Shown here in pieces: positions 1 through 9,297 of a stretch of DNA of 64,000 nucleotides. Made by a program: the position numbers and the translations under genes. The notes below the pieces were generated by a model. The model did no database searches. It was not told where the DNA came from and was given only the letters and a program-made list of their open reading frames with translations. The DNA is from an uncultured Bradyrhizobium sp. GTDB taxonomy: Bacteria; Pseudomonadota; Alphaproteobacteria; Rhizobiales; Xanthobacteraceae. The stretch is taken from contig NZ_CAKZJO010000056.1 of the NCBI RefSeq assembly GCF_936943645.1, positions 62,001 to 126,000 of the forward strand. The letters run 5' to 3'. How positions within the stretch are numbered: position 1 is the first letter of the stretch; each line of letters begins with the position of its first letter.

Positions 1-1351
1 GGCGCGCATGCTGCTCGCCGAGAAGGGGCTGCCGACCAGTGCCAATTCCGGCTACGAGCTGTTCGACAAGATCGGTTCGCTTGGCCTGACCTCGTTCATG
101 CAGGAAGTGACGAAGCTGCGCGCGCTGGAAGGTGAAATCGCGCGCACGGTTCAGTTGATGAAGGGCGTCAAGGCGGCGCGCGTGCATATCGTGCTGCCGG
201 TGCGCGGCTCGTTCCGCGCGACGCAGCAGCCGCCTTCGGCTTCGGTCGTGCTGCGCACCGACGGCGCGATCGAAGCGCGCACGGCGCAGTCGATCCGCCA
301 TCTCGTCGCCGCCGCGATTCCGGGCATGAGCCGCGACAAGGTGACGGTGCTGGATGCCGACGGTTCGATGCTGCTCGCCGAAGAGGACGAGGCGAGCGCC
401 GCCCCGACCAAGATGGCGAGCCTGCAGAAGACGGTCGGCGGCATGGTGCAGGAGAACATCCGCAAGGCGCTGACGCCCTATCTCGGCCTCGACAATTTCG
501 AGGTCAGCGTCGCCCCGCAGCTCTCCACCGACAAGAAGCAGATCAACGAGACCGTGTACGATCCCGAGAGCCGTGCCGAGCGTTCGGTGCGGAACGTGCG
601 CGAGAAGGAATCGTCGCAGAACGCCGACCGTTCGACCCCGACCACGGTGCAGCAGAACCTTCCCGATCAGCAGGTGAACGCCGGCGGCGGCAAGAATTCC
701 AGCGAGGACAAGACCCGCCGCGAGGACGTCACCAATTTCGAAGTGTCGTCCAAGACCACCACGACGGTGAGCGACGGCTATTCGGTGAAGAAGCTCTTCA
801 TCGCCGTCCTGGTCAATCGCGCGCGGCTGGTCGCCGATCTCGGCGACAAGACCAACCAGGCCATCGTCGACAGCAAGCTCGCCGAGATCAGCCAGCTCGC
901 GGCCACGGCCGGCGGACTGGACAAGACGCGCGGCGACCAGATCCAGGTCACGGCGGTCGACTTCATCGAAGGCTCGCGCGAGATGGCGCCGGTGCCGCCG
1001 ATCAGCTTCGTCGAGATGATCAACAAGCAGCTCGGCAGCGTCATCAACGCCGTGACGATCCTGGCGGTTGCTTCGATGCTGGTCTGGTTCGGCTTGCGGC
1101 CGGCGGTCAACGGCATTCTGACCCATCGCGCGGAGCAGGAACAGGTGGAGGCCGCCGAGGCCGCCGAGCTCGAAGCCGCTGCGGCCCTTGCTCTGGCCGA
1201 GAGCAGCGACCCCGAGCTCAACCTCGTCGAGGACCTCGAAGGCAAGATGCAGCGCACGCCGCAGAAGCGGTTGGAACAGATCGTCCGGCTCGATCAGGCA
1301 CAGGCGGCAGCGATCCTTAAAGACTGGATGCGACGCGAGGAGGCGGCATGA
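1..1351 (+). CDS. fliF: Flagellar M-ring protein FliF, 5' end outside window
   Basis: FliF forms the MS-ring in the inner membrane that anchors the flagellar rotor and houses the export gate. The frame is already open at the left edge, so the true start and the N-terminal membrane segment lie upstream. The visible 447 residues from the first internal Met contain the ring-building periplasmic domain, a low-complexity Asn/Gln-rich stretch around 205-240, a second membrane segment at about 344-362, and a charged, Ala/Glu-rich cytoplasmic tail. The last 25 residues (LEQIVRLDQAQAAAILKDW) match the FliG-binding end of the family. The stop overlaps the start of the next gene as ATGA, so the two are probably translationally coupled. 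Identity is firm; the missing 5' part is the only defect. Confidence 0.95.
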   Translation, partial: ARMLLAEKGLPTSANSGYELFDKIGSLGLTSFMQEVTKLRALEGEIARTVQLMKGVKAARVHIVLPVRGSFRATQQPPSASVVLRTDGAIEARTAQSIRHLVAAAIPGMSRDKVTVLDADGSMLLAEEDEASAAPTKMASLQKTVGGMVQENIRKALTPYLGLDNFEVSVAPQLSTDKKQINETVYDPESRAERSVRNVREKESSQNADRSTPTTVQQNLPDQQVNAGGGKNSSEDKTRREDVTNFEVSSKTTTTVSDGYSVKKLFIAVLVNRARLVADLGDKTNQAIVDSKLAEISQLAATAGGLDKTRGDQIQVTAVDFIEGSREMAPVPPISFVEMINKQLGSVINAVTILAVASMLVWFGLRPAVNGILTHRAEQEQVEAAEAAELEAAAALALAESSDPELNLVEDLEGKMQRTPQKRLEQIVRLDQAQAAAILKDWMRREEAA

Positions 1352-2046
1352 ACGCGGCAATCGGAAAGCTCCTGACTCAGTTCGACGCGAACGGCCGGGC
1401 GAAGTCGCCACCACCTCCGCCGCCCAGGATCCAGGACGTGCTGACGCGGCCGAAGGAAGTCGTGCGCGAACAGCAACCGCAGCTGCAGGCTCCGCCGCAG
1501 CCCGCGCCCCAGCCCCAATCGCCGCCTCCGGCGCCGAAGGCGGAAGCGCCGCCAGCCAATCTGCTGGACGATGCCTACCGGCGCGGCCTTGCGGCCGGTG
1601 TCGCGGAAGGCGACGCCAAGCTTGCCGAGGAGCGCGTGCGCAGCGCGATCCGGCTCGGCGAGGAGCGCGCCAAATGGTCGGACCAGCAGGCGGTCGCGAT
1701 CGTCAGCGGCTTCGAAGCGGCGTGCCGCGAGATCGAGACCAACATCGCAAGCTCCGTCGCGCGGATCCTGCTGCCGTTCCTCGCCGACGCGGTCCGCGAC
1801 AAGGCGATCGGATCGCTGGTCGAGCAGATCGCGGCGCTGACCGGCAATTCGTCGGCGCCGGCCTTCAAGGTCACCGGCCCGAGCGAGCTGCTCGATCTCG
1901 TGAGAACCCAGCTCGAGGCGTCCCGGCGCACCGGCATCGCGTACGAGACGGCCGAAGCCGTCGAGGTCCGCGTCGTCGCCGATCAGACCGTGATCGAGAC
2001 GCAGATCTCGGCCTGGAGCGAACGCCTGAAGGAAGCGCGCCGGTAA
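1348..2046 (+). CDS. fliH: FliH-like flagellar assembly protein
   Basis: This 232-residue cytoplasmic protein is a probable FliH, the regulator of the export ATPase FliI. The N-terminal 70 residues are proline- and glutamine-rich, including a run of six prolines near residue 28. The middle is a charged helical region, and the C-terminal 100 residues resemble the FliH/HrpE domain, with a conserved-looking stretch EVRVVADQTVIETQISAW near the end. The start overlaps the fliF stop (ATGA), and motB follows after 6 nt. Family members are weakly conserved in sequence, so the call rests on domain appearance plus position between fliF and motB. The alternative is an uncharacterised flagellar assembly protein particular to the rhizobial lateral cluster. 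Confidence 0.7.
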   Translation: MNAAIGKLLTQFDANGRAKSPPPPPPRIQDVLTRPKEVVREQQPQLQAPPQPAPQPQSPPPAPKAEAPPANLLDDAYRRGLAAGVAEGDAKLAEERVRSAIRLGEERAKWSDQQAVAIVSGFEAACREIETNIASSVARILLPFLADAVRDKAIGSLVEQIAALTGNSSAPAFKVTGPSELLDLVRTQLEASRRTGIAYETAEAVEVRVVADQTVIETQISAWSERLKEARR

Positions 2047-2052
2047 TCCGCC

Positions 2053-3387
2053 ATGGAAGAGGTCAAGCACGAGCTCGTCATCGTCCGCCGCCGCAGTGCC
2101 TTCGCCGAGGAGGCGCATCACGGCGGCGTATGGAAGATCGCCTATGCGGACTTCATGACCGCGATGATGGCGTTCTTCCTGGTCATGTGGCTGCTCAACG
2201 CGCTCAACCAGGACCAGAAGCAAGTCGTTGCGAGCTATTTCAACCCGATCAAGCTGGCGGAGAATGCGCCGGCTCCGAAAGGTCTGAAGGATCTTTCCAA
2301 GAAGGAGCCGACGACGTTCGAAGGTCAGGACGGCAGGCGGCAGCCGGCCGGTCCGAGCGAGGAGCGACGCGGCGATTCCCCGACGGCCGAAAAGCCGCCC
2401 TTCTATGAAGAGAAGGTGCTGTTCCGCGATCCCTACGCAACGCTCGCCGAGATCGCGAGCAGCGCCAACCAGGCCTCGGGGCAGCGGCGCGCCGGCGCGC
2501 TGACGTCGGCCGAAGAGGACGGCCTCAAGGGTGGCGACGCCTATCGCGATCCGTTCGATCCCGGCTATTGGAAGCTGGCGCCGCAAGCCTCCAAGGACGC
2601 GGACCGCATGATCGAAAGCGAGCCCAAGCCGAATGCGGCCGCGCGCGACGCCGCGGCCGCCACAAATCCGGGCGAGCAGACGCGTCGTGCCAAGGCGGAC
2701 GACGCCGGCGGAAGCGTGGCTTCGAACGCGGATGCATCGTCGGCGAACCTGTCGCCGCTGATGCCGCCGGCCGCCGCGCCGGCGCCATCGCCCCGCGAGG
2801 GCAGCGCCCAGGCGACTGCTCAGGCGAACGGCCAGGCGACGGCTCAAGCCAACGCCGCCGCGCAGGCACGTCCGAACGATGCGGCGAAGGAGAACGAGCC
2901 GCGCGATGCCGCGCAGACCCAGCAGCCGACCATCAAGCAGCTTCAATCCGCGATCGCGGAGGCGCTGTCGGACATCAAGGCGGGCGCAGGCCCGGCGGCC
3001 GAGGTGCGTCAGGTCGAGGAGGGGCTCCTGATCAGCCTGACCGACGATGCGAGCTTCGGCATGTTCGCGGTCGGCTCGGCCGAGCCGCGGCCCGAACTGA
3101 TCCGCGTGATCGACAAGATCGGGCCGCTGCTGACGAAGCGTCAGGGCGCGATCATCGTCCGCGGCCATACCGACAACCGGCCATATCGCTCGGAGAACTA
3201 CGACAATTGGCGGCTGTCGACCGCGCGTGCCCAGATGGCCTATTACATGCTGGTTCGCTCCGGCGTCGACGCGCAACGGATCGAGCATGTCGAGGGCTAC
3301 GCCGACCGGCGTCCGAAGCTTCCGAACGATCCCGCGGCCGCGCAGAACCGCCGCATCGAGATCCTGATCCGCGAGAAGCGCCCTTGA
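2053..3387 (+). CDS. motB: Flagellar motor stator protein MotB
   Basis: MotB couples proton flow to rotation and anchors the stator to peptidoglycan. The single membrane segment covers about residues 27-47 and contains YADFMTAMMAFFLVMWLL; Asp33 corresponds to the essential proton-carrying aspartate. A long linker of low complexity, rich in Ala, Pro and Gln (roughly 180-300), precedes an OmpA-like peptidoglycan-binding domain at about 340-442. That domain has the motif GHTDNRPY and a closing NRRIEILI. At 444 residues it is longer than enterobacterial MotB (about 308), as is usual in rhizobia, where the periplasmic partner MotC is also present. The stop overlaps the TTG start of motC. motA is not in the window and is presumably upstream. 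Confidence 0.96.
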   Translation: MEEVKHELVIVRRRSAFAEEAHHGGVWKIAYADFMTAMMAFFLVMWLLNALNQDQKQVVASYFNPIKLAENAPAPKGLKDLSKKEPTTFEGQDGRRQPAGPSEERRGDSPTAEKPPFYEEKVLFRDPYATLAEIASSANQASGQRRAGALTSAEEDGLKGGDAYRDPFDPGYWKLAPQASKDADRMIESEPKPNAAARDAAAATNPGEQTRRAKADDAGGSVASNADASSANLSPLMPPAAAPAPSPREGSAQATAQANGQATAQANAAAQARPNDAAKENEPRDAAQTQQPTIKQLQSAIAEALSDIKAGAGPAAEVRQVEEGLLISLTDDASFGMFAVGSAEPRPELIRVIDKIGPLLTKRQGAIIVRGHTDNRPYRSENYDNWRLSTARAQMAYYMLVRSGVDAQRIEHVEGYADRRPKLPNDPAAAQNRRIEILIREKRP

Positions 3388-4562
3388 TCAGGCCGCTGCT
3401 CTGCGCCGCCCTGCTGCTGCTGCCGTTCACGGCGGGAGGCGCGCTTGCCCAGCCCGCGCGCCCGCCCGGCGAGCCGTATGAGCTCGTCCGCGCATTGCAG
3501 GCCGTGCAGGACGGCATTGCCAACGGCGACACCGCCGCTCATGGCAGCCACATCGCGCTGATCCGGCAGATCGGCGAGAAGTTTCTCGCCGCCGATCCCG
3601 CCGTGTGGAGCAATCCGCAGAACAGTCAGGCCGTCGTCATCTACCTGCTCAGCGGCGGCGCGCCGCAAATCGTCCGCAAACTGCCGCGCGACAAGATGGC
3701 CGTGGCCGAGCGTCTGTTCAACGGCGCGCTCGCTTATGTCGAGGGCCATCAGGAGGAAGCGCGGGAGCAGCTCAAGGACATCAAGCCGCGGACGCTGTCC
3801 TCCGGCCTCGGCGGACAGGTCGCGCTGGTCCAGGGTGCGTTGTTCGCGCGTACCGAGGCTTCGCTCGCGATCGAGCGCCTGGATGATGCGCGCCTGCTGC
3901 TGCCGGGCACGCTGGTGGAGGAAGCGGCGCTGCGCCGCGAGATCCTGCTGGTTGGGCAGGCGGAGGATTTCGAGAAGTTCGAGTTCCTGACGCTGGCCTA
4001 TCTCCGCCACTACCGCAATTCGATCTATGCCGGCGATTTTTGGCAGCGCTTCTCCACCGGCCTGACGCAATCGAGCCTGGCGCTCGACGAACGCCGCTTC
4101 GCGCGGATCGCGGCCCTGCTGGAGCAGGTCGATCGGGCAAGCCGCCTCAAGCTCTATCTGGTGCTCGCGCGCGCCGCGATGGTGCGTGGACAGCTGGCCG
4201 TGACGCGGCTCGCCGGCGAACGGGCACTGACGCTCAGCGCTGATGCCTCGGCGGATCGCGAACGGGCGCATTTCTTCCGCGCCGCCGCGCGGGCACTCGC
4301 CGACGAATATGACGGCGGCCTCGCCGAGTTGAAGGCGGTCGACAAGTCGAAGCTGCCCGAGCGCGACGTGCCCCTGTTCAACGCCACGATGCAGCTCGCG
4401 CTCGATGTTCGCAAGCCGCTTCCGGGCGGATCCGCCATCGCGGCCGACAAGCCTCCGGTGACGCCGGCGCGCCTCGATCTGGCGTCATCAACCGCGACGC
4501 TCGCGCGCGCGCAAAAGCAGCTCCGCGAGCTCGAACTCTTCACAAGGGATCGCCGTCCATGA
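3384..4562 (+). CDS. motC: Periplasmic motor protein MotC
   Basis: MotC is a periplasmic protein specific to rhizobia and relatives; in Sinorhizobium it interacts with MotB and is needed for motor rotation. I place the start at the TTG that overlaps the motB TGA (TTGA), because it gives a clean Sec signal peptide of about 22 residues ending in GGALA and 392 residues in total. No in-frame ATG precedes the signal sequence. The mature protein is predominantly alpha-helical, with repeated Ala/Leu/Arg-rich helices and no enzyme motif, consistent with a TPR-like fold. The stop overlaps the start of fliK as ATGA. The order motB-motC-fliK is the same as motB-motC-motD in Sinorhizobium, which supports the call. 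Confidence 0.88.
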   Translation: MIRPLLCAALLLLPFTAGGALAQPARPPGEPYELVRALQAVQDGIANGDTAAHGSHIALIRQIGEKFLAADPAVWSNPQNSQAVVIYLLSGGAPQIVRKLPRDKMAVAERLFNGALAYVEGHQEEAREQLKDIKPRTLSSGLGGQVALVQGALFARTEASLAIERLDDARLLLPGTLVEEAALRREILLVGQAEDFEKFEFLTLAYLRHYRNSIYAGDFWQRFSTGLTQSSLALDERRFARIAALLEQVDRASRLKLYLVLARAAMVRGQLAVTRLAGERALTLSADASADRERAHFFRAAARALADEYDGGLAELKAVDKSKLPERDVPLFNATMQLALDVRKPLPGGSAIAADKPPVTPARLDLASSTATLARAQKQLRELELFTRDRRP

Positions 4563-5902
4563 CCAAGCTCACGGGAACCTCCGGACAGCATTTCTCGGGT
4601 CTTGCCGAGAGCCTCAACATGCGGGGAACGTCGCGCTCGGCCAAGGGCGCCGGCGGCAAGTCTCAGTCGAGCTCCTCGTTCAACGATCTGCTCCATACCG
4701 TCTCGAACCTCGCCAAGCAGGCCCTGAACGACGGCGGCAGCGAAACGACGGCAAAGCCCGGAACGTTGCGCACGCGTCTGGTCCACCCCGGCGAGGCGGA
4801 GAAGCCGAAAGCCGCGGTGGTGCAGGAGCGCGTCGCAGCGTCGGAGCACGCAAAGTCCAGCGACGGGCCGTCCGACAAGAAGACCGAGAAGCCGCTGGAG
4901 AAACAACGCCACGTCGATCATGCCGCCAAGGTGGACGTCGAGGCCCCATCGAATACTGCCGTGGTGATCGGACAGGAGATCGCCGCGGTTCCTGCCGTGA
5001 AGCCGCAGATCCAATTGCAGTCGACCGACAAGGACGCGCCCGTGCGCGAGGAACGGTCGTCCACGAAGCGCGAGGTTCAGGTCACGAAGGCGGTGGCCGC
5101 GACCGAAACCGCCCCATCCAACGATCCTCCGTCTGCCGCGCGCCCGCGTGCCGCGGCTTCGCAGGTGGCGACCGCGCCCCAATCCCTGCCTGCACGGGAC
5201 GGTGAGCCGTCGGGCGCGATGCCCGCGACACCAGGTTTCGAGGCGGTCACGGCCAATGTCGAGCGCGCGGCCAAGGCCGCGGGGCGCGACGCGCTGCCCG
5301 AGACGACCAAGGTCACGGTGGTCCAGCAGGAGACCCATCTGCCTCCGGCGCAATTCAGCGCCCCGCAGCAGGTCGCCAACGCTGTGGTCGCCGAGCTGAA
5401 GGAGTCCGCAAGCCCTGCGGCCTCCGCCGCGCCCGATCTTACGGCGCCCCAGACCAATGCGCCGGATCAGCCGCTGAAGATCCTGACCATCAATCTCGAG
5501 CCGCCCGCGCTCGGCAACGTCACCGTGCGCCTTCGCCTCGTCGGCACCGAAGTGTCGATCCACCTTGCAGCCGAACGCAAGGACACCAGCCAGATGCTGG
5601 ACCAGCAGCGCGATTCGATCCGCGATCTCATGCAATCGGCAGGCTACGTGGCCGACGTCGCGCCGGTGCAGCACGGTTCGCTGGATGGATTCCAGAGCGG
5701 TTCCGGCCAGTCACAGCCGCAGTTCTCGGGCCAGCAGCAGCCGTCGTCGCAGTCGCAAGGAACGTTCGGCGGCGCCGGCACCTCGTCGGGACAGTCCGAC
5801 GGTGGCGCGAGGCAGGCAAGGCAGGAGCGCCAGTCCAATCAGGAGACGCGTCATGACCAGGAATTGGGTCAGCAGAATCGCCACGGCCCTGTTTATCTGT
5901 AA
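4559..5902 (+). CDS. fliK: Flagellar hook-length control protein FliK (MotD)
   Basis: This is the hook-length ruler and export-specificity switch, called MotD in older rhizobial literature. It has 447 residues. The N-terminal 290 residues are a low-complexity, Ser/Ala/Pro/Lys-rich ruler region. The C-terminal FliK domain lies at about 300-370 and contains LTINLEPPALGNVTVRLRL, the characteristic Pro-rich core. A Gln/Ser/Gly-rich tail follows. It starts within the motC stop codon (ATGA). The last 50 nt are shared, in another frame, with the start of the downstream transglycosylase gene. Identity is clear from the C-terminal domain and from synteny. Confidence 0.9.
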   Translation: MTKLTGTSGQHFSGLAESLNMRGTSRSAKGAGGKSQSSSSFNDLLHTVSNLAKQALNDGGSETTAKPGTLRTRLVHPGEAEKPKAAVVQERVAASEHAKSSDGPSDKKTEKPLEKQRHVDHAAKVDVEAPSNTAVVIGQEIAAVPAVKPQIQLQSTDKDAPVREERSSTKREVQVTKAVAATETAPSNDPPSAARPRAAASQVATAPQSLPARDGEPSGAMPATPGFEAVTANVERAAKAAGRDALPETTKVTVVQQETHLPPAQFSAPQQVANAVVAELKESASPAASAAPDLTAPQTNAPDQPLKILTINLEPPALGNVTVRLRLVGTEVSIHLAAERKDTSQMLDQQRDSIRDLMQSAGYVADVAPVQHGSLDGFQSGSGQSQPQFSGQQQPSSQSQGTFGGAGTSSGQSDGGARQARQERQSNQETRHDQELGQQNRHGPVYL

Positions 5903-6434
5903 CGCCGGCACCGCGGCGGCGGCGACCGACAGCACGCGCCCTTGCGAGCGCGAGATGGCGCGCGCGGCCCAGCAGCACGGGATTCCGCTCGGCATTCTCT
6001 ATGCGGTCGGCCTCACCGAGACCGGCCGCCGCGGCGCGCTGCATCCTTACGCGCTCGGAACCGACGGCCAGACCGTGTTCGCCAAGGACCTCGACGACGC
6101 CATGGCGAATTTCGAGGCGATACGGGCTAAGGGGATCAAGCTGATCGATCTCGGCTGCATGCAGATCAACCACTATTTTCACGGCGACAAGTTCAGTTCG
6201 GTGCGGGCGATGTTCGATCCCGCCAGAAACGTCGACTATGCCGCGCGTTTCCTGAAAGAACTGAAGCAGCGCGAGGGCAGCTGGACCATGGCGGTCGCGC
6301 GCTACAATGCCGGCCCCAACAACCAGCCGGCGCAGAAGCGCTACGTCTGCCATATCGTCGCGCATCTCGTCTCCAGCGGCTTCGGCGCGTGGACCGACAA
6401 GGCGCGCTCGTTCTGCCAGCCGAAGGCAACATGA
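5853..6434 (+). CDS. Flagellar-linked lytic transglycosylase
   Basis: This encodes a 193-residue exported lysozyme-fold transglycosylase, expected to open peptidoglycan for passage of the flagellar rod. The chosen ATG is preceded by AGGAG at suitable spacing and gives a signal peptide of about 23 residues ending in GTAAA. Longer in-frame starts would lack a signal. The SLT-type domain shows the catalytic Glu in the early segment GLTET, then LGCMQINHYFHG and ARYNAGPNN, all typical of goose-type transglycosylases. The gene begins inside the last 50 nt of fliK. It corresponds by position to the small gene between motD and rem in Sinorhizobium. FlgJ-type muramidase activity is missing from the separate FlgJ-like protein at 15.2 kb, so this enzyme likely supplies it. 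Confidence 0.88.
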   Translation: MTRNWVSRIATALFICNAGTAAAATDSTRPCEREMARAAQQHGIPLGILYAVGLTETGRRGALHPYALGTDGQTVFAKDLDDAMANFEAIRAKGIKLIDLGCMQINHYFHGDKFSSVRAMFDPARNVDYAARFLKELKQREGSWTMAVARYNAGPNNQPAQKRYVCHIVAHLVSSGFGAWTDKARSFCQPKAT

Positions 6435-6554
6435 CGCGATGAACTGAAGCAACGACCAATGGCACGACGACAAGTTGTGCATCGTCCCCAATCATCAGCC
6501 CCGCGCAAGCAAGAACCCCCATTGTAGCTGCAACCTACCAAAGGAGCCCCCTTC

Positions 6555-7784
6555 ATGAGCCTGTATGGTGTTATGCGCACCGGCGTTTCCGGAATGAACG
6601 CGCAGTCCAACAAGCTGTCGACGGTCTCGGACAACATCGCCAACGTCAACACGACCGGCTACAAGCGGGCTTCCACCGAATTCTCCTCGCTGATCCTGAA
6701 GAGCGGCTCCGGTAATTACGATTCCGGCGCGGTCGAGACCACGGTCCGCTACGCCATCTCCGACCCCGGCAACTACCACTTCACGACCTCGGTGACGGAT
6801 CTTGCGGTCCAGGGCAACGGCTTCTTCGTCGTGCAGGATGCGAACGGCAACAACTTCCTCACCCGCGCCGGCGCGTTCGTGCCCGATGATACGGGCAACC
6901 TCGTCAACACCGCCGGCTTCCAGCTGATGGGCTACAACATCGCCAACGGTGCCACGCCCACCGTCGCCGCCAACGGCTTCGGCGGTCTCCAGGTCATCAA
7001 CGTCAACCAGATGGCGCTGCAGGCAGCGCCGTCCACCAAGGCGACCGTCGCCGCCAACCTCGATCCGAGCGCGACCGCGATCGCAGCCCCGGCAGGACCC
7101 GCCAACTACACCTCGAAGACGTCGATGGTGACCTACGACAACATCGGCAATGCTGTGACGCTCGACGTCTACGCCGCCAAGACGGGCGCAAACACCTGGG
7201 ACATCCAGGTCTACAACGGCGCAACCGCGCTGACGACGGCAGGCCCCGCGACCACGTTCACCTTCGACGTCACCGCGACCGGCAAGGGCAAGCTCGCCGC
7301 GGCGAGCCCGACGTCGCTCTCGGTCGCGATCCCCGGCGGTTCGGCCGCCTTCAACATCGATATGTCGGCCATGACCCAGGTCGCCGCTGCCTTCGACTTC
7401 AAGGCGACGGTCGACGGCAACGCTCCGTCCGCGGTCGAGAAGGTGAATATCGACGACAAGGGCATCGTCACCGCCGTGCTCAAGAACGGCACCACGCTGC
7501 CGAGCTTCCAGATCGCGCTCGCCACCGTGCCGAGCCCGGATCACCTGACGCCCGAGGTCGGCAACGTCTACTCGCCCAACCTGGAGTCCGGAAACGTGCA
7601 GGTCGGTCTCGCCGGCCAGGGCGGTCTCGGCACCGTGAAATCCGGCGCACTGGAAGATTCCAACGTCGATCTCGCGGACGAGTTGACCTCGATGATCGAG
7701 GCCCAGCGCGGTTTCACCGCGAACTCGAAATCGTTCCAGACCGGCGCCGACCTGCTGGACGTCGTCGTCAACCTGAAGCGCTGA
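6555..7784 (+). CDS. flgE: Flagellar hook protein FlgE
   Basis: FlgE polymerises into the hook that joins rod and filament. The 409-residue protein has the axial-protein N-terminus, with SGMNAQSNKLSTVSDNIANV and NTTGYKR at about residues 12-40. A variable middle domain rich in Ala, Thr and Gly follows. The C-terminal axial helix ends in GFTANSKSFQTGADLLDVVV. It starts after a 120-nt gap, with AGGAG about 9 nt upstream of the ATG. This gap is where rem/ftcR sits in Sinorhizobium and Brucella; here that regulator is elsewhere. flgK follows after 34 nt. Confidence 0.96.
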   Translation: MSLYGVMRTGVSGMNAQSNKLSTVSDNIANVNTTGYKRASTEFSSLILKSGSGNYDSGAVETTVRYAISDPGNYHFTTSVTDLAVQGNGFFVVQDANGNNFLTRAGAFVPDDTGNLVNTAGFQLMGYNIANGATPTVAANGFGGLQVINVNQMALQAAPSTKATVAANLDPSATAIAAPAGPANYTSKTSMVTYDNIGNAVTLDVYAAKTGANTWDIQVYNGATALTTAGPATTFTFDVTATGKGKLAAASPTSLSVAIPGGSAAFNIDMSAMTQVAAAFDFKATVDGNAPSAVEKVNIDDKGIVTAVLKNGTTLPSFQIALATVPSPDHLTPEVGNVYSPNLESGNVQVGLAGQGGLGTVKSGALEDSNVDLADELTSMIEAQRGFTANSKSFQTGADLLDVVVNLKR

Positions 7785-7818
7785 ATATTTCAGCGCTCGT
7801 TTCGGGCAAGGGCACGTC

Positions 7819-9294
7819 ATGTCCATTACCGCCGCTCTCAACTCTGCCCGCTCCTCGCTCATGGCGTCGGGCATCCAATCGGCGACGATCTCGCGCAACA
7901 TCGCCGGGGCAAGCGCCCCCGGCTATTCGCGCAAGATCACCATGCTGGACAATTTTCCCGGCGCCGGTGTCTACGTCGCGGCGATCCAGCGTGCGGCCTC
8001 CTCCGGCCTCTACAGCAACGTCCTGGTCGCGACCTCGTCGTCCGCCAAGCAGAGCGTGATCTATGACGGTCTGCAGAAGATCGCGGCATCGACGGTGGAC
8101 GATCCCGAGCTCGAACAGTCGCCCACCGCCCAGCTGAACAAGCTGAAACAGGCGCTGCAGCAATACGCCAACTCCACCGACAATGCGACCCTGGCACAAG
8201 CTGCCGTGACGTCCGCCAAGGACATGGTGACCGCGCTCAACCAGGCCACCAAGACCGTGCAGTCGGTCCGCGAGCAGGCCGACGTCGACATGACGACGTC
8301 GGTCACCAACATCAACCAGCTCCTCACCCAGTTCCAGACCGTCAACACCGCGATCGTGAAGGGCACGACCACCGGCGACGACGTCACCGACTATCTCGAC
8401 CAGCGCGACAGCATCGTCTCGAAGCTGTCGCAGGAGCTCGGCGTCACCATGTCGCTGCGTCCCAACGGGGATGCGGCGCTCTATACCGACAGCGGCGTCG
8501 TGCTGTTCGACAAGACGGCCCGGCCGGTGAGTTTTACGCCGACCAACGCCTACACGGCCGGCACCACCGGCAATGCCGTCTTCATCGACGGCGTGCCCGT
8601 GACCGGTGCCAATTCCGTCATGCCGCTCAAATCCGGCAAGCTCGCCGGCCTTGCCCAGCTGCGCGACCAGGACACGGTGACGTATCAGAGCCAGCTCGAC
8701 GAAGTCGCACGCGGCCTGATCGAGGCGTTCAAAGAGGTCGATCAATCGGGCGCCGCGCTGCCCGACGTGCCCGGCCTCTTCACCTATCCGGGTTCGCCCG
8801 CGATGCCCGCGAGCGCCACGATCTCGGTCGGTCTGGCCGGCACGATTTCGGTCGCCGCATCGGTCGACCCGGCCGCGGGCGGCAACCCAAATCTGCTGCG
8901 CGACGGCGCCATCAGCGGCAGCGCCGCCTACAATTACAACACGACCGGCAATGCGGGCTTCTCGACGCGGCTCCAGCAGCTGATCGACAACATGAACGCG
9001 CCGCAGCCGTTCGACGTCACGGCGCAGGGCAAGCCGAGCGGCAGCGTGATCGAGTTCGCCTCGTCCTCGGCGAGCTGGATCGAAAGCCATCGCAAGGCCG
9101 CCGACGACAACGTCCAGTACCAGAACACGCTGCTCGACCGCAGCACCGCGGCGCTGTCCAACGTCGCCGGCGTCAACATGGACGACGAGATGGCGTTGAT
9201 GCTCCAGGTCGAGCGCACCTATTCGGCCTCGTCCAAGATCATTTCGACCGTCGACCAGATGTTGCAGAGCCTGCTGGCTGCCGTGGGGAATTAA
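7819..9294 (+). CDS. flgK: Hook-filament junction protein FlgK (HAP1)
   Basis: FlgK is the first hook-filament junction protein. The 491 residues begin with the axial motif (LNSARSSLMASGIQSATISR) and contain ISRNIAGASAPGYSRK, the usual N-terminal signature. The C-terminal helix has NVAGVNMDDEMALMLQVE and SKIISTVDQMLQSLL, which are family hallmarks. The middle region is rich in Ala, Thr and Asp. It lies in the same operon-like run as flgE and flgL, with flgL starting 4 nt beyond its stop. Length and order agree with rhizobial flgE-flgK-flgL. Confidence 0.95.
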   Translation: MSITAALNSARSSLMASGIQSATISRNIAGASAPGYSRKITMLDNFPGAGVYVAAIQRAASSGLYSNVLVATSSSAKQSVIYDGLQKIAASTVDDPELEQSPTAQLNKLKQALQQYANSTDNATLAQAAVTSAKDMVTALNQATKTVQSVREQADVDMTTSVTNINQLLTQFQTVNTAIVKGTTTGDDVTDYLDQRDSIVSKLSQELGVTMSLRPNGDAALYTDSGVVLFDKTARPVSFTPTNAYTAGTTGNAVFIDGVPVTGANSVMPLKSGKLAGLAQLRDQDTVTYQSQLDEVARGLIEAFKEVDQSGAALPDVPGLFTYPGSPAMPASATISVGLAGTISVAASVDPAAGGNPNLLRDGAISGSAAYNYNTTGNAGFSTRLQQLIDNMNAPQPFDVTAQGKPSGSVIEFASSSASWIESHRKAADDNVQYQNTLLDRSTAALSNVAGVNMDDEMALMLQVERTYSASSKIISTVDQMLQSLLAAVGN

Positions 9295-9297
9295 GTC

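Noticed and set aside
1294..3288. Minus-strand open frame of 664 codons opposite fliH and motB
   Set aside because: The composition is Arg/Gly/Leu-rich without motifs, and the opposite strand holds recognisable FliH and MotB.
6460..6480. Possible sigma-54 promoter before flgE (TGGCAC ... TTGTGC)
   Set aside because: The distance between the GG and GC elements is about 6 nt too long for the -24/-12 rule.
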